The position numbers were made by a program, and so were the translations under genes. 10,429 bases of DNA from Candidatus Cibiobacter qucibialis (lineage in GTDB: Bacteria; Bacillota; Clostridia; Oscillospirales; Ruminococcaceae), in assembly GCA_004000625.1 (NCBI GenBank), contig SAUS01000080.1:1-10429 (forward strand). Reading direction: 5' to 3'. Below, one piece after another: positions 6,670 through 10,429 of the stretch. The notes below the pieces were generated by a model that saw only the letters and a program-made list of their open reading frames with translations, ran no database searches and had not been told where the DNA came from. Position 1 is the first letter of the stretch. Every line of letters starts with the position of its first letter.

Positions 6670-8046
6670 TTACGCCTTGCCCACCATCATATCACAGGCT
6701 TTGTACAGATCGCCGCAGCTCATGCAAACCACAAGGTCGCCTTCGCGGGCATTCTGCTTGACCCAGTTGGCAGCGCTTTCCAGCCCGTCAACCACAATGC
6801 TGCCGGGAATCTTGGCAGCCAGGTCCTCGCTCTTCACACTGCCGTCGTCAACCTCGCGGCTGCCCATGATCGGCAGCAGCACGCACTGGTCGGCCTGGCG
6901 CAGCACGGCAGCAAAGTCATCCATCAGGGCCTTGGTGCGGCTGTAGGTGAACGGCTGGTGTACAGCGATAATGCGCTTGTAGCCCATCTTTTTGGCGGTT
7001 GCCATGGTGGCGGCAAGCTCGGTGGGGTGGTGGGCATAATCATCTACCACGGGGGCACCGTTGCATTCGCCCTTAATCTCAAACCGGCGGCCGGTGCCGT
7101 GAAACTCTGCCGCGGCGCGCTCGGAATCGGCGGGCTGCAGGCCCAGCGGGCGCACGCAGCAGCACATGGCCAGCGCATTGTAAATGTTGTGGTAGCCCGG
7201 AACACCCAGCTTGATGTGGGCAAACTGCTCGCCCAGCTCCAGAACGTCAAATTCATAGAAACCGGGGCGGTATTCCTGAATGTTCACTGCGCGGAAGCGG
7301 GCTTCCTCATTGATGCCGAAAGAGAGCACCGGGCGGTCAATGGAGTTGACCACATCCACCGTGTTGCGGTCGTCCATGTTGAACACGACCGTGCGGGAAA
7401 GCAGGGCAAACTTCTGGAACGCCATCTTCAGGCGGCCCATCGTGCCGTAATACTCCAGGTGATCGTTATCAATGTTCAAAATAACGCCCATAAACGGGGT
7501 CAGATGCAGGAAGGTCTCACTGTATTCGCAGGCTTCGATCACAACGTCATCGCCGTGGCCAGCTTTGCCGTAACCGCCGATCAGTGGCAGCTTGCCGCCG
7601 ATTACGGCGGCGGGGTCTTTGCCGGCCAGTTCCAGCATGGTCGTGATCATGCCGGTGGTGGTGGTTTTGCCGTGGGTGCCGGAAACGCAGACGCTGTGGG
7701 AATACATGCGGCTGACATAACCCAGCATCACGCTGCGTTCCACGGCGGGAATGCCGCGGGCGCGGGCAGCTTTCAGCTCAGGGTTTTCATCATGGATGGC
7801 GGCGCTGTAAACCACCAGCTGGGCATCGCCCAAATGGGCGGCGTCATGCTCCAGATATACTGTCACGCCCATGGCGCGCTCGGCCTTGGTGATCTTGGTT
7901 TCTTCCACATCGCTGCCGGAAATGGTCAGCCCACGGCTGTGCAGGATCTGGATCAGGGGATAGGTTCCGGAACCGCCGCAGCCGATAAAATGCACATGCT
8001 GCACACCATCAAGCAAATGGGGATTATAGCTGTCGATAAAAGACAT
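6670..8046 (-). CDS. murC: UDP-N-acetylmuramate--L-alanine ligase (MurC)
   Basis: This is a 458-residue cytoplasmic enzyme that adds L-alanine to UDP-MurNAc with ATP, the first amino-acid step of peptidoglycan precursor synthesis. The N-terminal UDP-binding domain has a glycine-rich loop GCGGSG (22-27), a variant of the usual GIGGxGM form. The central ATP domain has the P-loop GTHGKTTT (123-130), Glu171 and the NIDNDH motif (191-196) in the metal and substrate region. The C-terminal Mur domain has DDYAHHPTE (335-343). The frame extends to a GTG at 8055, but the ATG at 8046 is preceded at 6 nt by GAGGTG, which overlaps that GTG, so the ATG is chosen. murC is monocistronic here, divergent from a small unknown gene and convergent with the Clp gene, and not inside a dcw cluster. 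Confidence 0.96.
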   Translation of the reverse strand: MSFIDSYNPHLLDGVQHVHFIGCGGSGTYPLIQILHSRGLTISGSDVEETKITKAERAMGVTVYLEHDAAHLGDAQLVVYSAAIHDENPELKAARARGIPAVERSVMLGYVSRMYSHSVCVSGTHGKTTTTGMITTMLELAGKDPAAVIGGKLPLIGGYGKAGHGDDVVIEACEYSETFLHLTPFMGVILNIDNDHLEYYGTMGRLKMAFQKFALLSRTVVFNMDDRNTVDVVNSIDRPVLSFGINEEARFRAVNIQEYRPGFYEFDVLELGEQFAHIKLGVPGYHNIYNALAMCCCVRPLGLQPADSERAAAEFHGTGRRFEIKGECNGAPVVDDYAHHPTELAATMATAKKMGYKRIIAVHQPFTYSRTKALMDDFAAVLRQADQCVLLPIMGSREVDDGSVKSEDLAAKIPGSIVVDGLESAANWVKQNAREGDLVVCMSCGDLYKACDMMVGKA

Positions 8047-8052
8047 AAGTTT

Positions 8053-8058
8053 CACCTC
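8053..8058 (-). promoter_or_regulatory. Ribosome binding site deciding the murC start
   Basis: GAGGTG on the minus strand lies 6 nt before the ATG at 8046. The in-frame GTG at 8055 is part of this site and has only a T-run before it, so it is unlikely to be the start. Confidence 0.75.
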
Positions 8059-8131
8059 AAAAAAATCAGGCGCAGCCGCAGCTGCCAGCCTGGCAATCAG
8101 TTCGTTTGGCGCATGGCGCTATGATTTTTAT

Positions 8132-8137
8132 ATTATA
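8132..8137 (-). promoter_or_regulatory. Candidate -10 box for murC
   Basis: A perfect TATAAT on the minus strand lies 85 nt before the murC ATG, in an A/T-rich divergent intergenic region. No convincing -35 is seen at 16-18 nt (the best is T-rich TTTATT). Confidence 0.45.
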
Positions 8138-8178
8138 AAGGTTTTTCGCTGCAAAATAAACACTTTTTTGAAAATTTC

Positions 8179-8187
8179 TGCTATAAT
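8179..8187 (+). promoter_or_regulatory. Extended -10 promoter for the 77-residue gene
   Basis: TGCTATAAT combines a consensus TATAAT (8182-8187) with the upstream TGN of extended -10 promoters. It lies 40 nt before the ATG at 8228. A TTGAAA at 8168 is too close (8-nt spacer) to be the -35, so the extended -10 probably carries recognition. Confidence 0.6.
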
Positions 8188-8227
8188 AACCAAAAATGTC
8201 AGCCCAAAGGCATCCAGGAGGTACCCA

Positions 8228-8461
8228 ATGAAACATCACCTTTTTGTTTGGGGCACTAACCCGCAGCCGTTCCGCGGCAAGGCGGACAGCAGCATCGTGC
8301 TGCCCATCAATGTGGAAGAAATGGCCCGCATTGGCATTCCAGCGCGCAAAATCCCCCGCGTGCGGGAAGAATTGCAGCGCCTGATTGCAGCGAACCCCGC
8401 GCTGCGGGACCGCAAAATGGTGCTGCAGCTGGCCAGGCAGATTGCGGCTGAAATTTTGTGA
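8228..8461 (+). CDS. Small hypothetical protein, 77 residues
   Basis: I do not recognise this protein. The start is set by AGGAGG (8216-8221), 6 nt before the ATG, and a consensus extended -10 lies upstream, so it is probably a genuine expressed gene. It has no cysteines, no signal peptide and no membrane segment. The N-terminal 30 residues are polar to mixed (MKHHLFVWGTNPQPF, then a short hydrophobic IVLPI stretch). Residues about 42-77 look strongly helical and basic (REELQRLIAANPAL, MVLQLARQIAAEIL). Its size and charge would suit a small nucleic-acid-binding or partner protein, but nothing in the sequence proves this. It is monocistronic: murC is divergent, and a MITE-like element starts 22 nt after its stop. 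Confidence 0.75.
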   Translation: MKHHLFVWGTNPQPFRGKADSSIVLPINVEEMARIGIPARKIPRVREELQRLIAANPALRDRKMVLQLARQIAAEIL

Positions 8462-8483
8462 CGTGCAGAGAGCATTGATATAA

Positions 8484-8655
8484 GGCAACACCGCACAATT
8501 CCCGCCTTGCGACTTAAGCACCGCTCCGGCAGCTGCGGCACGGCATCTGCGTTGCCAAAATGCTCGATAATACACAAAGTATTATCTGCGCTTTTGGCTT
8601 AGCAGCTGCCGCACCTCGCTCGCCGTATCGGCACTTAGAATTATGCGGTATTGCC
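8484..8655 (+). mobile_element. MITE-like element, copy D (complete, short form, 172 bp)
   Basis: It has the same 18-bp imperfect terminal inverted repeats as the copy at 3667-3902, flanked by ATAA on both sides (8480-8483 and 8656-8659). The central palindrome GATAATAC-ACAAA-GTATTATC is at 8566-8586. It lacks the 64-nt net extra segment of the long form. From 8534 to the right end it matches that copy at 121 of 122 bases, while the left 47 bases differ at 3 positions. It lies between the small hypothetical gene and the glycyl-tRNA synthetase promoter. Confidence 0.9.
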
Positions 8656-8697
8656 ATAATTCAGCAGTTGTGCCAAATTTGTTCCGGCTTTTTTGGC

Positions 8698-8715
8698 GGC
8701 AGTGTTGCCACTGCC
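8698..8715. promoter_or_regulatory. Inverted repeat over the glyQS -35 box
   Basis: GGCAGTG-TTGC-CACTGCC is a perfect 7-4-7 inverted repeat. Its loop and right arm contain the -35 hexamer TTGCCA (8705-8710). Position and symmetry would suit an operator. No regulator gene is nearby. Confidence 0.45.
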
Positions 8716-8733
8716 CGCGGCCCGTGCTATAAT
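8705..8733 (+). promoter_or_regulatory. Sigma-A type promoter of glyQS
   Basis: TTGCCA (8705-8710), a 17-nt spacer and TATAAT (8728-8733), with TGC directly before the -10 (extended form). This is the best promoter in the window. Transcription should begin near 8740, giving a leader of about 68 nt, too short for a glycine T-box riboswitch; no T-box consensus is present. Confidence 0.85.
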
Positions 8734-8743
8734 AAAGGCCTGA

Positions 8744-8760
8744 CGGCGCACCGTGCGCCG
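8744..8760 (+). promoter_or_regulatory. Inverted repeat at the 5' end of the glyQS leader
   Basis: CGGCGCAC-C-GTGCGCCG is a perfect 8-1-8 palindrome starting about 4 nt after the predicted transcription start. It could be an operator in DNA or a 5' stabilising hairpin in the mRNA. No T-run follows, so it is not an attenuator by itself. Confidence 0.5.
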
Positions 8761-8807
8761 GTTAAATCGCTTTGTGTGGCAGCCAGCCATGCGGAAGGAG
8801 TTAGAAA

Positions 8808-10229
8808 ATGAAGAACAGCGAAAAGACCCTGGACATGATCGTCAACCTGTGCAAAAACCGTGGTTTCATCTACCCTGGCAGCGAAATTTACGGCGGCCTT
8901 GCCAACAGCTGGGACTATGGCCCCCTGGGCGTTGAGTTCAAAAACAACGTCAAAAAAGCATGGATGAAAAAGTTTGTGCAGGAAAGCCCCTACAACGTCG
9001 GCCTGGATGCCGCTATCCTGATGAACCCGCAGACCTGGGTCACCACCGGCCATGTGGGCAACTTCAGCGACCCGCTGGTGGACTGCCGCGCCTGCAAGAG
9101 CCGCAACCGTGCGGACAAGCTGATTGCCGACTGCGAGCAGGGCCAGAATGTGGATGTGGACGGCATGACCTTTGACCAGATGGATGAATTTATTGCCACC
9201 CATCCTGAAGTTGTCTGCCCTGTGTGCGGCAAGCATGACTTTACCCCCATCCGCAAGTTTAACCTGATGTTCAAAACGGCCATCGGCGTAACCGAGGATT
9301 CTTCCTCTACCTGCTATCTGCGCCCCGAAACCGCACAGGGCATTTTCGTCAACTTTGCCAACATCCAGCGTACCACCCGCCGCAAGCTGCCGTTTGGCGT
9401 CTGCCAGGTGGGCAAGGCGTTCCGCAATGAGATCACGCCGGGCAACTTCACCTTCCGTACCCGCGAGTTCGAACAGATGGAATGCGAGTTCTTCTGCAAG
9501 CCGGGCACCGACCTGGATTGGTTCGCCTACTGGAAAGATTACTGCGAAAAGTGGCTGCTGTCCTTGGGCATCAACAAGGAAAACCTGCGCCTGCGCGACC
9601 ATGAGCCTGCCGAGCTGGCTTTCTACAGCCGCGCCACCACCGATATCGAGTACGCTTTCCCATTCACCGACTGGGGCGAGCTGTGGGGCATTGCAGACCG
9701 TACCAATTACGATCTGGGCCGCCATCAGGAAGCATCCGGCAAGAGCCTGGAATATTTTGACCCCGAAACCAACGAGCATTACATTCCTTATGTCATTGAG
9801 CCTTCCCTGGGCTGTGACCGTGTGGCACTGGCTTTCCTGTGCGAAGCTTATGATGAAGAGCATCTGACCGACTCCAAGGGCAAGGAGGATGTGCGCACCG
9901 TGCTGCACCTGCATCCGTTCCTGGCACCGTTCAAGTGCGCTGTGCTGCCTCTGTCCAAAAAGCTGGGCGATAAGGCCATGGAGATCCGCAACGAGCTGGC
10001 CAAGGACTTTATGGTGGATTACGACGATGCCGGTTCCATCGGCAAGCGTTACCGCCGCCAGGATGAGATCGGCACCCCGCTGTGCATCACCGTGGACTTC
10101 CAGACTGTCGGCGATGACAAGGTGGAAGCCGATAACTGCGTGACCGTGCGTGACCGCGACACCATGGAGCAGATCCGTATGCCCATCAGCGAGCTGAAAG
10201 AATACATTGCCAAGAAGGTTGCTTTCTAA
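8808..10229 (+). CDS. glyQS: Glycine--tRNA ligase, single-chain dimeric type
   Basis: This is a 473-residue class II aminoacyl-tRNA synthetase of the homodimeric type, which charges tRNA-Gly with glycine using ATP. Motif 1 region: SWDYGPLGVEFKNN (34-47). ETAQGIF (174-180) is a conserved active-site strand. Motif 2 starts at FRNEITPG (205-212) and continues through RTREFEQME. Motif 3 is EPSLGCDRVALAF (331-343), with Arg338. Two Cys pairs, C93/C96 and C137/C140, likely form a zinc site as in related enzymes. The C-terminal 110 residues are the anticodon-binding domain. The start is supported by AAGGAG (8795-8800), 7 nt before the ATG. The length matches the bacterial alpha2 family. The gene has its own promoter and terminator. 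Confidence 0.97.
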   Translation: MKNSEKTLDMIVNLCKNRGFIYPGSEIYGGLANSWDYGPLGVEFKNNVKKAWMKKFVQESPYNVGLDAAILMNPQTWVTTGHVGNFSDPLVDCRACKSRNRADKLIADCEQGQNVDVDGMTFDQMDEFIATHPEVVCPVCGKHDFTPIRKFNLMFKTAIGVTEDSSSTCYLRPETAQGIFVNFANIQRTTRRKLPFGVCQVGKAFRNEITPGNFTFRTREFEQMECEFFCKPGTDLDWFAYWKDYCEKWLLSLGINKENLRLRDHEPAELAFYSRATTDIEYAFPFTDWGELWGIADRTNYDLGRHQEASGKSLEYFDPETNEHYIPYVIEPSLGCDRVALAFLCEAYDEEHLTDSKGKEDVRTVLHLHPFLAPFKCAVLPLSKKLGDKAMEIRNELAKDFMVDYDDAGSIGKRYRRQDEIGTPLCITVDFQTVGDDKVEADNCVTVRDRDTMEQIRMPISELKEYIAKKVAF

Positions 10230-10281
10230 GCGATTTAGGGCAATTTGAAAACTTAACACTGCTGAATCACCAATAAAATGC

Positions 10282-10319
10282 AAATACCCGTACAGCCTGA
10301 AAGCTGTACGGGTATTTTT
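10282..10319 (+). terminator. Intrinsic terminator of glyQS
   Basis: A perfect 15-bp stem (10282-10296 with 10303-10317) closes a 6-nt loop CTGAAA and is followed by a T-run to 10319. It begins 53 nt after the glyQS stop. The MITE-like copy E starts 6 nt further on. Confidence 0.95.
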
Positions 10320-10325
10320 GGTTAA

Positions 10326-10429
10326 GGCAACACCGCACAATTCCCGCCTTACGGCTTAAGCACCGCTTCGGCGGCTGCGGCACGGCATCTGCGTTGCCAA
10401 AATGCTCGATAATGTCGGGTTGCGGTACC
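10326..10429 (+). mobile_element. MITE-like element, copy E (partial or variant)
   Basis: TTAA (10322-10325) precedes the terminal repeat GGCAACACCGCACAATTC. The match to the other copies continues through the shared arm to GATAAT at 10413, the first six bases of the central palindrome. The final 16 bases (10414-10429) do not match the right half of the complete copies. This may be a truncated or rearranged member, or a contig-end artefact. Confidence 0.8.

Noticed and set aside
6958..8124. Plus-strand open frame opposite murC
   Set aside because: It is antisense to murC, which has all the Mur ligase motifs; the composition is shadow-like.
8703..8710. GTGTTGCC near the glyQS -35, as another remnant of the element end
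   Set aside because: Only eight bases match, there are no NTAA flanks, and the bases are explained by the promoter and its inverted repeat.
8656..8807. T-box riboswitch upstream of glyQS
   Set aside because: The predicted leader is about 68 nt, and there is no T-box consensus and no terminator/antiterminator pair.
8727..10340. Minus-strand open frame of over 500 codons opposite glyQS
   Set aside because: It is a shadow of glyQS, begins beyond the terminator in copy E and has no family motifs.
1..10429. CRISPR array suggested by recurring repeats
   Set aside because: The copies are kilobases apart, differ in length and orientation, and have terminal inverted repeats with target duplications; there are no regularly spaced units and no cas genes.
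10414..10429. Last 16 bases as a rearranged right end of the element (TGCGGTACC resembling TGCGGTATTGCC)
   Set aside because: The stretch is too short to distinguish from chance or a contig-end artefact.

Overview
The window reads as a stretch of chromosome from a G+C-rich member of the Clostridia. It carries a single-chain (alpha2-type) glycyl-tRNA synthetase, a two-gene asymmetric ABC exporter of the BmrCD/LmrCD kind and a ClpC-like N-terminal domain. The repeat family and codon use remind me of the Faecalibacterium/Gemmiger/Subdoligranulum group of Oscillospiraceae. That placement is an inference, not a database match.

Layout: (1) 117-3625, minus strand, a two-gene operon with a 4-base ATGA overlap encoding both halves of a heterodimeric ABC exporter. 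(2) 4124-6415, plus strand, a Clp/HSP100 ATPase with two AAA+ modules and no middle domain. (3) 6416-6669, a convergent intergenic region with a heptanucleotide tandem repeat, a GC-rich hairpin, what looks like the scar of a lost mobile element, and the murC terminator. (4) 6670-8046, minus strand, murC, divergent from (5) 8228-8461, plus strand, a 77-residue protein I do not recognise. (6) 8808-10229, plus strand, glycyl-tRNA synthetase, with a near-consensus promoter set between two inverted repeats and a strong terminator.

The most interesting content lies between the genes. A small non-coding element recurs in four places plus one scar: 1-87 (reverse, cut by the window edge), 3667-3902 (complete, 236 bp), 6507-6524 (10-bp residue between two TTAA copies), 8484-8655 (complete, 172 bp) and 10326-10413 (cut or variant). 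Complete copies have 18-bp imperfect terminal inverted repeats (16/18), a central perfect palindrome and 4-bp target duplications of the form NTAA (CTAA/CTAA, ATAA/ATAA, TTAA/TTAA). This is a MITE-like family with no transposase in the window. Both ends of the window fall inside copies of this repeat at nearly the same internal base, which suggests the window is a whole assembly contig broken at repeats.

The genes are mainly housekeeping (cell wall, protein quality control, translation) plus one exporter. Apart from the ABC pair I see no functional linkage among them.
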